From: Gammaproteobacteria bacterium
Lineage (GTDB): Bacteria; Pseudomonadota; Gammaproteobacteria; S012-40
Direction: 5' to 3'
Assembly: GCA_029881255.1 (NCBI GenBank)
Contig: JAOUMY010000001.1
Location: forward strand, 620,001 to 684,000
DNA length: 64,000 bases
Positions within the stretch are counted from its first letter, which is position 1. The number at the start of each line of letters is the position of its first letter. The notes under the pieces are model-generated. The model was not told where the DNA came from, did not search any database, and saw only the letters and a list, made by a program, of their open reading frames with translations. Positions 1 to 7,874 of this stretch are shown piece after piece. The translations under genes were made by a program, and so were the position numbers.

Positions 1-967
1 CACAAGTTTGAGACAGGCCGAGGGGCAGTCTATTTCTACCTTGTTTTTGCGCGCGGAACACCTTGTTAATGCTTTGAACAAGACAGTAACCGAGTCTTCA
101 TGTTTTACCGAAAGAGGGGTTGAAATCACATTGTCAAACCCAGTCAAAAGGATACGTGTTGATTGCACATTTTCACCCTTTTCCGACGAGCACTTCAGGT
201 CGTCTGCTTTAATCGAAATGAGACGAGTCGACCGAATGCTAAGGATTGAGAGGGAAGAGCGACGACTCGCGCAGCAAAATGCAGTGAAACAACTCGTTCG
301 TGGCCTAGCGCATGAAGTGAAGAATCCCTTAGGAGGACTGCGAGGTGCGGCGCAACTTCTAGAGCGAGAGTTAGAAAGCGCAGATTTAAAAGAATTTACG
401 GATATTATTATTGGTGAGGCAGATCGCTTACAGCAATTAGTTGATGACATGCTGGGACCGAATCAGCTTCCACGTAGGGCGAAAGTTAATATTCACCAGG
501 TATTAGAAAGAGTGCGAAATCTGGTGGAGATCGAATTCGGAAACCAAACTCGCTTTGTTCGTGATTATGATCCCAGTATTCCGGAAATCACTGCAGACAA
601 AGATCGACTTATTCAGGCCGTTCTGAATGTAGTGCGTAATGCTGTGCAGGCTATCAATGAAGCCGGTCGCGTAATAATTAAAACTAGGACTCTGCGTAAA
701 TTTACGCTCGGTAATCACTGCTTTCGTTTGGTACTAAAAATCGAAATTCGGGATAACGGCCCTGGTATTCCAGAAGATATTGCCGATCAAATTTTCTATC
801 CCATGGTGACAAGTAAAGTGACAGGTTCAGGATTGGGACTTGCTATTACACAAACCATCGTTGGGCAACATGATGGCTTGATTGAATGCGTTAGTGAACC
901 AGGGGACACTACTTTTACAATTTTACTGCCTTTTAGTGATGCCGATTTGTCTACGAACGGCGAATAA
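1..967 (+). CDS. glnL: Nitrogen regulation sensor histidine kinase NtrB (5' end cut)
   Basis: This is the cytoplasmic kinase that phosphorylates NtrC when nitrogen is scarce and dephosphorylates it together with PII when nitrogen is plentiful. The reading frame is open to the first bases of the window, so the true start lies outside; about 30 N-terminal residues (part of the PAS domain) seem to be missing compared with the usual ~350 aa. Counting from the TTG at 8, the phospho-acceptor segment GLAHEVKNP puts the histidine near residue 102. An N-box (NVVRNAV), a G1 box (RDNGPGIP) and a G2 box (GSGLGLAI) follow. ntrC begins 18 bp downstream, the usual glnL-glnG order. No membrane segment is visible, as expected for this family. 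Confidence 0.95.
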   Translation, partial: TSLRQAEGQSISTLFLRAEHLVNALNKTVTESSCFTERGVEITLSNPVKRIRVDCTFSPFSDEHFRSSALIEMRRVDRMLRIEREERRLAQQNAVKQLVRGLAHEVKNPLGGLRGAAQLLERELESADLKEFTDIIIGEADRLQQLVDDMLGPNQLPRRAKVNIHQVLERVRNLVEIEFGNQTRFVRDYDPSIPEITADKDRLIQAVLNVVRNAVQAINEAGRVIIKTRTLRKFTLGNHCFRLVLKIEIRDNGPGIPEDIADQIFYPMVTSKVTGSGLGLAITQTIVGQHDGLIECVSEPGDTTFTILLPFSDADLSTNGE

Positions 968-985
968 CAGTTATAGGTAACAACA

Positions 986-2407
986 ATGGGAAATAATGAC
1001 CTTGTTTGGGTAATTGACGATGACCGGTCCATACGTTGGGTATTGGAAAGGGCTTTGCGGCAAGCTGGCTTCGATGTGGAATGTTTCGAAAGCGCGACCA
1101 CCATCATACAACGTCTCCAGGGTAAGCGACCGTCAGCCATTTTATCCGATATTAGAATGCCGGGCATCGACGGACTAGTATTGCTCGACAAGGTGGTTAA
1201 TGAATTTCCGGAAATTCCTGTAATTATAATGACCGCACACTCTGATTTAGATAGTGCTTTATCAGCATATGGTGGAGGCGCGTTTGAATATTTGCCCAAA
1301 CCATTTGATGTTGATGAAGCAGTTGATTTGGTTAGGCGTGCGGTTGAACACAATAAAGACTCCAAATTGACTTTCTCATCAGACGAAAGTATTTCGAACA
1401 CCGAAATAGTCGGTGAAGCGCCTGCTATGCAGGAAGTCTTTCGCGCGATAGGGCGCTTATCACGTTCCAACATTACCGTTTTAATAAACGGTGAATCCGG
1501 AACTGGAAAAGAGTTGGTAGCCAACGCGTTGCATCGCCACAGTCCGCGTTCAGAATTTCCCTTTATTGCGATAAATACAGCTGCCATACCTCGAGACTTG
1601 CTTGAGTCGGAATTGTTCGGGCACGAAAAAGGCGCATTTACCGGAGCTCAAGCGATGCGGCGTGGTCGTTTCGAACAGGCAAATGGTGGTACGCTCTTTC
1701 TGGATGAAATAGGAGATATGCCTGCAGAACTTCAAACTCGTCTGCTCAGGGTATTAGCGTCAGGAGAGTTTTACCGTGTCGGTGGTCATGAGCCGGTAAA
1801 GGTCGATGTACGGATTATTGCTGCGACGCACCAGAACCTCGAAAAATTAGTTGCAAAAGGCCAGTTTCGCGAAGATCTTTTTCACCGTTTGAATGTCATT
1901 CGTATTCATATACCGTCTCTACGAGAGCGGAGGGAAGATATTCCAACTTTGATGCGGTTCTTTTTGAGTCGAGCCTCGAAAGAACTCAATGTTGAACCGA
2001 AAATTTTACGTCAGGATACGGAACGTTTTCTAACCCAGCTTGAGTGGCCCGGGAATGTTAGGCAGTTAGAAAATATCTGTCGCTGGCTTATGGTAATGGC
2101 TCCGGGTGCAGAAATTCACATAGATGATTTGCCTACGGAATTACGTTCAGAAAATGAAACTGACTCAGCGGTTGAAGACTGGGAGAAATCATTAAGAAAT
2201 TGGGCCGCAAGTGCTTTGAGGCAAGGTAAAAACGAAATTCTTAGTACATCGACCCCCCGTTTTGAAAGCATTATGATCTCCGTTGCGTTAGAGTTTACCG
2301 GTGGCCGTAAACAGGAAGCAGCTAAACTTTTAGGTGTTGGGAGAAATACCTTGACTAGGAAATTGAAAGAATTGAATCTGGAAAAAGACGATGTGCTGGT
2401 GGAATAG
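986..2407 (+). CDS. glnG: Nitrogen regulator NtrC (sigma54-dependent activator)
   Basis: NtrC activates sigma54 promoters of nitrogen-assimilation genes after phosphorylation by NtrB. The 473-aa product has the complete family layout: a receiver domain (acidic DDD at 11-13, phospho-Asp D55 in LSDIRMPG, Lys105), a AAA+ domain with Walker A GESGTGKE (169-176), the sigma54-contact loop GAFTGA (216-221) and Walker B LFLDEIGD, then a Fis-type helix-turn-helix at about 437-461. The ATG at 986 is the natural start. It follows glnL at 18 bp, so the two are probably cotranscribed. Length and motifs are normal for NtrC, and nothing is broken. Confidence 0.97.
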   Translation: MGNNDLVWVIDDDRSIRWVLERALRQAGFDVECFESATTIIQRLQGKRPSAILSDIRMPGIDGLVLLDKVVNEFPEIPVIIMTAHSDLDSALSAYGGGAFEYLPKPFDVDEAVDLVRRAVEHNKDSKLTFSSDESISNTEIVGEAPAMQEVFRAIGRLSRSNITVLINGESGTGKELVANALHRHSPRSEFPFIAINTAAIPRDLLESELFGHEKGAFTGAQAMRRGRFEQANGGTLFLDEIGDMPAELQTRLLRVLASGEFYRVGGHEPVKVDVRIIAATHQNLEKLVAKGQFREDLFHRLNVIRIHIPSLRERREDIPTLMRFFLSRASKELNVEPKILRQDTERFLTQLEWPGNVRQLENICRWLMVMAPGAEIHIDDLPTELRSENETDSAVEDWEKSLRNWAASALRQGKNEILSTSTPRFESIMISVALEFTGGRKQEAAKLLGVGRNTLTRKLKELNLEKDDVLVE

Positions 2408-2486
2408 CGCCAGTTTCCATTGCTGACGTTTTATCTCTGGGTTGGTACGATAGCGTCTTAAATGAAAACTCTATACGACAGCGTAA

Positions 2487-2957
2487 ATGATTAATATCGT
2501 TCTCTATGAACCCGAGATTCCACCCAACACTGGCAACATAATGCGTTTGTGCGCAAATATGGGCGCCAATTTACATCTTATTAAACCCTATGGTTTCTCT
2601 TTGGAAGAAAAAAAATTGCGCCGAGCCGGCCTGGACTATAAAGACTGGGCCATCGTAACCGAATATGAAAATTTTGAATCGTTTTTTGAAATTAACAAGC
2701 CAGATATTCTCTACGCTGTTTCAACCAAAGGTGTCGTTCATTACGCCGAAATTACCTTTACTGATGGGGACTATCTACTCTTTGGTCCCGAATCGCGAGG
2801 GCTGCCTTCGAATATATTGTCCGATTTGCGTTTGCGAGCCGTGATTAAGATCCCCATGGTGGAAGACAGTCGTAGTCTTAACCTTTCAAACGCTGTCGCT
2901 ATTATTGCCTACGAATTTTGGCGACAACTGGAATATGTTGGAAGCAGTAGCAGTTAA
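2487..2957 (+). CDS. trmL: tRNA (cytidine/uridine-34 2'-O) methyltransferase TrmL
   Basis: A SPOUT-class methyltransferase expected to 2'-O-methylate the wobble nucleotide of tRNA-Leu isoacceptors using S-adenosylmethionine. The 156-aa length is typical of TrmL, the short SPOUT proteins without an extra RNA-binding domain. Diagnostic segments are the N-terminal VLYEPEIPPNTGNIMR, the motif-2 loop FGPESRGLP, and the C-terminal trefoil-knot region with SRSLNLSNAVAI. It stands alone on the plus strand 79 bp after ntrC. Its stop codon is only 2 bp from the stop of the converging GGCT-like gene, leaving no room for an intergenic terminator. Confidence 0.93.
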   Translation: MINIVLYEPEIPPNTGNIMRLCANMGANLHLIKPYGFSLEEKKLRRAGLDYKDWAIVTEYENFESFFEINKPDILYAVSTKGVVHYAEITFTDGDYLLFGPESRGLPSNILSDLRLRAVIKIPMVEDSRSLNLSNAVAIIAYEFWRQLEYVGSSSS

Positions 2958-2959
2958 CG

Positions 2960-3352
2960 CTAAACCATGTGGCCCAGGTAAGTTCTTAGATACCTGCGTT
3001 GAAAGTGTTCGATATTCCACTCTCGCCTGCTGATACGAAGCTGTTCTTTTGGTCGATAAATAAACGCTAGTGAAGTTTGACCATCCGGTAACCTTACCCT
3101 ACACAGAACCCGGCGGTACATTCTACCTTCGTAACGATCGAGTTTGTTGAGCTGTTTTGTATTTAGCGTAAGCAAAGTTCCTTGTAGTACTTTTCCTTTC
3201 TTCGGTTTAGCTACAGGAAAACACTCGCCTGTCACTTGGTAGGCCTGCATATGCGGAAGTTCGGCATTCACTGTCGAAATATGTTTTCTAAACAATTGCC
3301 ATCGTATTTTACGTATAAGTAGCGTGCCGTAACAAAACACATGTTGTTTCAT
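2960..3352 (-). CDS. Gamma-glutamylcyclotransferase-like (AIG2/GGCT fold) protein
   Basis: A 130-aa protein of the GGCT/AIG2-like fold. Members release 5-oxoproline from gamma-glutamyl amines or peptides, but many bacterial ones have no proven substrate. The substrate-binding loop appears as FCYGTLL near residues 6-12, and the likely catalytic glutamate is E75 in LDRYEG. The basic C-terminal tail (RREWNIEHFQRRYLR) is unusual in composition. Its ATG overlaps the gpsA stop by one base (TAATG), making it the last gene of the rhodanese-grxC-secB-gpsA operon. The fold is clear; the substrate is not. Confidence 0.8.
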   Translation of the reverse strand: MKQHVFCYGTLLIRKIRWQLFRKHISTVNAELPHMQAYQVTGECFPVAKPKKGKVLQGTLLTLNTKQLNKLDRYEGRMYRRVLCRVRLPDGQTSLAFIYRPKEQLRISRREWNIEHFQRRYLRTYLGHMV

Positions 3353-4359
3353 TATTCAGATTTGATTGAACGACCGAGTAAGGCATGAACGGCAGCGAGA
3401 GGATCTTCTTTTTTATAAATAATGCGATAAACATGTTCGACGATGGGCATCTCGACTTTGAGTTGTTTTGCTAGTTGATGAGCTTCCTTTGCAGCATATA
3501 CGCCTTCTGCAACTTGGCCTAGTTTCAATTGGATTTGTTCCAATGACTCGCCTGCGGCCAGGCTGATACCTACACGTCGATTTCTCGATTGATCATCTGT
3601 GCACGTTAAAACCAAATCTCCAAGTCCTGCGAGGCCCATAAATGTGCGAGGGTCTGCGCCTAAAGCTACCCCTAATCGTTGTATTTCAACTAACCCCCGA
3701 GTTATTAAGGCTGCACGCGTATTTGCTCCGAACTCAAGCCCATCCGCAATACCGGCGGCAATGGCAAGAACATTTTTTACGGCTCCGCCAACTTCTACAC
3801 CGATTAGATCATTGCTGGTATAGGCGCGAAATGTTTCGTTGTGCATGATGTCAGCGACTTTGTTGGCGAATTCGTCATTATCGCAGGCAACCGTGATTGC
3901 AGTAGGAAGACCTTTGGCTACTTCTTTGGCGAATGTCGGCCCGGAAACGACAGCAACATTTCTGTCCTTTCCTAGCTCCTCAATACACACCTCGTGCATT
4001 AGTTTAAAACTATCTTTTTCGAATCCTTTGGTAGCTAACAGTACATCAGTCTGGGGTCTTATGTACTTGCCTATTTGATTTGCAACATGCCTGAATGCGG
4101 AGGAGGGAATGACCAACACGAGCAATTCACTTCTTGTGACTACAGTCTCTAGATCGCTTGTGGCGTGGAGAGTGTTCGGAAATACGACATCAGGAAGATA
4201 ACGACTATTACGCGCTTCAAGTGACATCTTCTCAGCCTGATCTTTGTCTCTTGCCCAGAGAAATACGTCGTGACCGTTACGTGCAAACAAAATAGCCAAT
4301 GCAGTTCCCCAGGAACCAGCACCTATAACGCCAACTTTATAGTTTTGTCGTTCAACCAT
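3352..4359 (-). CDS. gpsA: Glycerol-3-phosphate dehydrogenase [NAD(P)+]
   Basis: GpsA reduces dihydroxyacetone phosphate to sn-glycerol-3-phosphate, the entry point of phospholipid synthesis, in the cytoplasm. The 335-aa product has the N-terminal dinucleotide fold (GAGSWGTALA at about 14-23), the central AVVSGPTFAKEV segment, and the substrate-domain KNVLAIAAGIADGLEFGANTRA region with the catalytic lysine. Length is normal. Its ATG overlaps the secB stop by one base, and its own stop overlaps the GGCT start, so translation is coupled through the operon. The secB-gpsA adjacency is widely conserved in gammaproteobacteria. Confidence 0.97.
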   Translation of the reverse strand: MVERQNYKVGVIGAGSWGTALAILFARNGHDVFLWARDKDQAEKMSLEARNSRYLPDVVFPNTLHATSDLETVVTRSELLVLVIPSSAFRHVANQIGKYIRPQTDVLLATKGFEKDSFKLMHEVCIEELGKDRNVAVVSGPTFAKEVAKGLPTAITVACDNDEFANKVADIMHNETFRAYTSNDLIGVEVGGAVKNVLAIAAGIADGLEFGANTRAALITRGLVEIQRLGVALGADPRTFMGLAGLGDLVLTCTDDQSRNRRVGISLAAGESLEQIQLKLGQVAEGVYAAKEAHQLAKQLKVEMPIVEHVYRIIYKKEDPLAAVHALLGRSIKSE

Positions 4360-4817
4360 TAATGCGTAACAGGTTCCTTGCCTCCCTCTGCTCTATCCTG
4401 CATGTGTTGCTGATATAGGGCATCGAAATTTATTGGGGCAAGTAATAACTGAGGAAATCCTGAGCGAGAAACAATATCCGAAATCGCTTCGCGCGCATAT
4501 GGAAAAAGTATATTGGGGCAGTATGCACCGGCCATCACGCCCTTTTCCTGATCGTTATAGCCTTTGATAGTAAATATTCCGGCCTGCTGAACTTCCACTA
4601 GAAACGCGGTTTTGTCACCAAGCTTGGCAGTGACCGTGAGGGTGAGAACGATTTCCTGAACATTTTCATCCAGACGTTGAGTGTTATTATTTAACTGAAG
4701 ATTGATATCTGGTTGCCATTGTTCTTTGAAAATTTCAGGCGTATTCGGTGCTTCGAGTGAAATATCTTTGGTGTAAATCTTTTGAATTGCAAATTCGCGG
4801 CTATCACTGTTTGACAT
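4359..4817 (-). CDS. secB: Protein-export chaperone SecB
   Basis: SecB is the homotetrameric cytoplasmic chaperone that holds unfolded preproteins and delivers them to SecA. The 152-aa product carries family signatures: FAIQKIYTKDISLEAPNTPEIF near the N-terminus, the beta-strand GIFTIKGY, and the helix around LFPYAREAISDIVSRSGFPQLLLAPINFDALY. Length is standard. It lies between grxC (93-bp gap on the upstream side) and gpsA (1-bp overlap), the same order as in enteric bacteria. Confidence 0.97.
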   Translation of the reverse strand: MSNSDSREFAIQKIYTKDISLEAPNTPEIFKEQWQPDINLQLNNNTQRLDENVQEIVLTLTVTAKLGDKTAFLVEVQQAGIFTIKGYNDQEKGVMAGAYCPNILFPYAREAISDIVSRSGFPQLLLAPINFDALYQQHMQDRAEGGKEPVTH

Positions 4818-4910
4818 TCTAAATCCTTATGCTTACGGTGTTTCCGTTTCCTAAGATGGCTCCGGCCACATATTTGTGTATTGGGTAATTGAGTCTAGTT
4901 CTTCCAGTTC

Positions 4911-5177
4911 TCAGTTGTCTTTGGAGATGCCTAGCAGTTCGTCCAGTTCGCCATCAAATGCGAGTTCCTGCATATCGTCAAAACCGCCTACATGGAAATC
5001 CTCAACGAAAATCTGAGGTACACTAGTGCGACGGCTTCTATCTTCCATTTCTATGCGCTTCGAGCTGTCTATATCTACACGTATTTCTGTGTAGTTAACA
5101 CCCTTCTTGTCGAGAAAACGTTTGGCCATCGTGCAATAAGGACAGCTTCCTGTCGTATATATAGTGACTTGTTTCAT
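4911..5177 (-). CDS. grxC: Glutaredoxin 3
   Basis: A small dithiol glutaredoxin (88 aa) that reduces disulfides and glutathione mixed disulfides in the cytoplasm using glutathione. The CPYC active site sits at residues 12-15, followed by the cis-proline loop TSVPQIFV and the glutathione-binding GGFDD. Its start overlaps the stop of the rhodanese gene by 4 bp (ATGA), indicating translational coupling. Pairing a rhodanese with a glutaredoxin suggests a common role in thiol or persulfide handling. Confidence 0.95.
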   Translation of the reverse strand: MKQVTIYTTGSCPYCTMAKRFLDKKGVNYTEIRVDIDSSKRIEMEDRSRRTSVPQIFVEDFHVGGFDDMQELAFDGELDELLGISKDN

Positions 5178-5629
5178 GCCGCCTTTGCTTTCTTTTTCTT
5201 GCCAACAGCCCCGCTAACAACCGGCATATTGGCTTGAATCCACGCACTGATACCGCCACGCAAGTTGTATACCTGTTCGAAGCCGTGTTTTTTCAGAATT
5301 TGGGCGCCTCTTACTGAGCGATTACCAGACTGGCAATACACAATAATGGCTTGCTGTTTGAGTTTATCTAGCTCTCGGGCGCGGGACTCTAGAGCGCCAA
5401 CTGGTATGTGGCTGGCGTTCTGTAGATGAGCCTGTTTAAATTCATTTTCCAAACGAACGTCAAGTACATGTGCCTCATTATTGATCAGCCTTACAGCCTC
5501 GTTAATTCCAATATGATTAACACCGCTAAAACTGGAATCGAGGATATTGCGCACTAAAAGTACGGAGAGCACAATGAACGCGCCTGTTAAGATCCATTCT
5601 TCTGCCACGAAGGCCATGAAGTTTTCCAT
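5174..5629 (-). CDS. Membrane-anchored rhodanese-like sulfurtransferase (YibN type)
   Basis: A 151-aa protein with one N-terminal membrane segment (about residues 11-28) and a single cytoplasmic rhodanese domain. The active-site loop is YCQSGNRSV with the persulfide-carrying Cys99, and the CDC25-like DVRLENEF motif precedes it. The C-terminus ends in a lysine/alanine-rich tail. It corresponds in size and neighbourhood to E. coli YibN (upstream of grxC-secB). It is the first gene of the minus-strand operon. The ArsR-type regulator immediately upstream has the dithiol pattern of persulfide sensors, so regulation by reactive sulfur is plausible, though no direct binding site was identified in this promoter. 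Confidence 0.9.
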   Translation of the reverse strand: MENFMAFVAEEWILTGAFIVLSVLLVRNILDSSFSGVNHIGINEAVRLINNEAHVLDVRLENEFKQAHLQNASHIPVGALESRARELDKLKQQAIIVYCQSGNRSVRGAQILKKHGFEQVYNLRGGISAWIQANMPVVSGAVGKKKKAKAA

Positions 5630-5807
5630 TCAACTAACCTTTATTTCCGTAATGTTATATCTGATGTGCATGAGACGCGTATTTTATACAGGTAAAACCA
5701 AGCTTGATAGCCAAAGTAAGCTTTTTTAATTCCCTCTGGCCATGTAAAATACGCGCCCAAATTTAGTGTTGTTTTGGGCATCCGTGCCGCATATGTTTTG
5801 CAGGTGT

Positions 5808-6149
5808 TTATGCACTGCAGAAAACGTCCCGCATCATGCCGATGAGACGAAGTGTTCTGTTGTCACTGACTCTGTAATAGACACGGTTTGCATCCTTGCG
5901 GGAAGCTAGAATGCCCTTATCTCTGAGTATTGCCAGGTGTTGGGAAATATTGCTTTGCGAGGTTCCGACCATCTCCACAATATCTTGTACGCTGACCTCG
6001 TTAGGTCCAAGTGTACACAAGATTTTGAGTCGCAAGGGGTGAGCCATCGCTTTTATTGAGTGCGCGGCACGTTCAATATCTTCATCCTGAGTTGGTAGAG
6101 GGGTTAAATCGTCGTTTGTCATTTGAAAACCTGTATCAATTTCTGGCAA
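5808..6149 (-). CDS. ArsR-family repressor with persulfide-sensor dithiol (BigR/SqrR/YgaV-like)
   Basis: A 113-aa winged-helix regulator of the ArsR/SmtB family. It has the recognition-helix region SQSNISQHLAILRDKGIL and the wing SRKDANRVYYRV. It lacks the ELCVCDL-type metal site of ArsR/SmtB. Instead it has exactly two cysteines, C45 (LKILCTLG) and C111 (VFCSA), 66 residues apart, which is the spacing of the sulfide/persulfide-sensing cysteine pair known in BigR and SqrR. An alternative ATG nine codons downstream (6122) would shorten the N-terminus without changing this. It lies just upstream of the rhodanese operon and divergent from gpmI. The sensing role is inference from the cysteine positions and context. 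Confidence 0.85.
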   Translation of the reverse strand: MPEIDTGFQMTNDDLTPLPTQDEDIERAAHSIKAMAHPLRLKILCTLGPNEVSVQDIVEMVGTSQSNISQHLAILRDKGILASRKDANRVYYRVSDNRTLRLIGMMRDVFCSA

Positions 6150-6192
6150 CCATGTGCAGGAATTTTTTCGCCTAACACTATATTATTAAAAC

Positions 6193-6208
6193 ATTATACA
6201 ATGATAAT
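6193..6208. promoter_or_regulatory. Candidate ArsR-family operator (inverted repeat)
   Basis: A perfect inverted repeat ATTAT-N6-ATAAT lies 44 bp upstream of the ArsR-regulator start, in the AT-rich divergent region before gpmI. AT-rich palindromes of this size are typical ArsR-family operators. On the minus strand it overlaps a TATAAT-like -10 element, a sensible place for an autoregulatory site. The assignment rests on position and symmetry only. Confidence 0.4.
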
Positions 6209-6329
6209 CTTTTTTTTAGCCCTGGCCACATAGATATTTTTTGTCCCTGTACTTAGGGAGTTTATTAGGGCTAGTCCTTTGTTTTATTGGATTTAAAAGG
6301 CCATAAATTTTTTATTGTTCAAGGAAAAT

Positions 6330-7874
6330 ATGAAAACTAAGCATCGACCTTTGTTGTTAATGATTCTCGATGGCTGGGGTTACCGAGAAGACCCTGAGTT
6401 TAATGCTATTGCACATGCAAATACACCCAATTGGGACCACATCTGGAATACTTACCCACATTCTTTGATCCGCGCCTCTGAGGCAGCGGTTGGGCTTCCG
6501 AACGATCAGATGGGGAACTCAGAAGTTGGTCACCTAAATCTTGGTGCCGGCCGAGTCGTTTACCAGGAAATTCTGAGAATAGCACGGTCGATAGAAACGG
6601 GAGAATTTTACGAAAATCGCACACTAACCCAGCCAGTTGATCTGGCCGTTCAGACCGGAAAAGCTGTTCACATTATTGGCCTATTGTCTGATGGCGGAGT
6701 GCACAGTCACGTTGAACATATTCACGCAATGGTAAAACTTGCCCTCAACAGAGGTGCAAAAAAAGTTTATCTACACGCATTTTTTGATGGGCGGGATACT
6801 GCCCCTAAATCTGCTGAAAAACACATCATAGAAATGGAGTCAAAATTCAAAGAGTTTGGCGGAGGCGAGTTCGCTTCCGTAGTCGGTCGTTACTATTCTA
6901 TGGATAGAGACAATCGTTGGAAACGCGTCAAGAAGGCCTATGATGTTATCGCACATGGAGAAGCAAAATATTCAGCGACAACGGCGCTGGAAGCGCTTCA
7001 AAATGGCTACGATCGGGAAGAGACTGACGAATTCGTCAGAGCAACAGCAATCATGGGCACTCGTGATAAACCGGTTACGATAAACGATGGTGACGTGGTT
7101 TTCTTTATGAATTTCCGTTCCGATCGTGCGCGCCAATTAACACGCGCTTTCATCGAAAACGAATTTGACTGTTTCGATCGTGGTACAGCTCCCAAATTGG
7201 GCGCTTTTATAACATTGACCGAATATAACAGTGATTTTGATGTGCCTGTGGCTTATCCGCCGGAGAGACTTCAAAATGTTTTTGGTGAATATATCTCTCA
7301 GCTTGGTCTTCGCCAGCTACGAATTGCGGAAACAGAAAAGTATGCCCATGTGACGTTTTTTCTAAATGGTGGAAGAGACGAGCCTTTTGCGGGTGAAGAT
7401 CGAATATTAGTCCCTTCACCAGACGTTGCGACCTATGACCTCCAACCAGAGATGAGTGCGCCCACGGTAACACAAAAGCTTATCGATGCAGTTACTGAAG
7501 ATAAATACGATGTCATCATTTGCAATTTCGCTAATCCGGATATGGTCGGACACACGGGCAACTTCGAAGCGACAATAAAAGCAATAGAAGCGCTTGATAT
7601 CTGTATTGGTAAGGTGGTTGACAAGGTCACCTCTGTTGGCGGAGAGATTCTCATTACCGCGGACCATGGTAACGCAGAGTTCATGCGTAACAAGCAAACC
7701 GGCCAGCCGCATACCGCACATACTACGAATCCAGTGCCATTTATTTATATTGGTCGTAATGCAGCGCTTGATGAAATCGGTGCATTGTCCGACGTGACCC
7801 CGACGATGCTGTATTTAATGGATATTGAAAAACCGAGAGAAATGGGCGGCCATAGTATGGTTAAACTGATCTAG
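6330..7874 (+). CDS. gpmI: 2,3-bisphosphoglycerate-independent phosphoglycerate mutase
   Basis: Interconverts 3- and 2-phosphoglycerate in glycolysis and gluconeogenesis using two Mn2+ ions and a phosphoserine intermediate. The 514-aa product is full length. The N-terminal metal-binding segment MILDGWGYRE, the phospho-acceptor Ser64 in DQMGNSEVGHLN, the FFDGRDTAP loop and the C-terminal ITADHGNAE metal site are all present. I chose the ATG at 6330 because AAGGA lies just upstream; an in-frame TTG at 6315 has no such site. The envC-like gene starts on the last base of its stop codon, as in the enteric gpmM-envC pair. Confidence 0.97.
   Translation: MKTKHRPLLLMILDGWGYREDPEFNAIAHANTPNWDHIWNTYPHSLIRASEAAVGLPNDQMGNSEVGHLNLGAGRVVYQEILRIARSIETGEFYENRTLTQPVDLAVQTGKAVHIIGLLSDGGVHSHVEHIHAMVKLALNRGAKKVYLHAFFDGRDTAPKSAEKHIIEMESKFKEFGGGEFASVVGRYYSMDRDNRWKRVKKAYDVIAHGEAKYSATTALEALQNGYDREETDEFVRATAIMGTRDKPVTINDGDVVFFMNFRSDRARQLTRAFIENEFDCFDRGTAPKLGAFITLTEYNSDFDVPVAYPPERLQNVFGEYISQLGLRQLRIAETEKYAHVTFFLNGGRDEPFAGEDRILVPSPDVATYDLQPEMSAPTVTQKLIDAVTEDKYDVIICNFANPDMVGHTGNFEATIKAIEALDICIGKVVDKVTSVGGEILITADHGNAEFMRNKQTGQPHTAHTTNPVPFIYIGRNAALDEIGALSDVTPTMLYLMDIEKPREMGGHSMVKLI

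Noticed and set aside
796-1587. 263-residue open frame on the minus strand over the glnL/ntrC boundary
   Set aside because: It lies antisense to the clear NtrB and NtrC reading frames, has no recognisable domain, and is explained by codon bias of the real genes.
5688-5735. Terminator formed by AAGCTT repeats after 5699
   Set aside because: AAGCTT is self-complementary but the loop would be large and the T run lies on the plus strand, where no gene ends.
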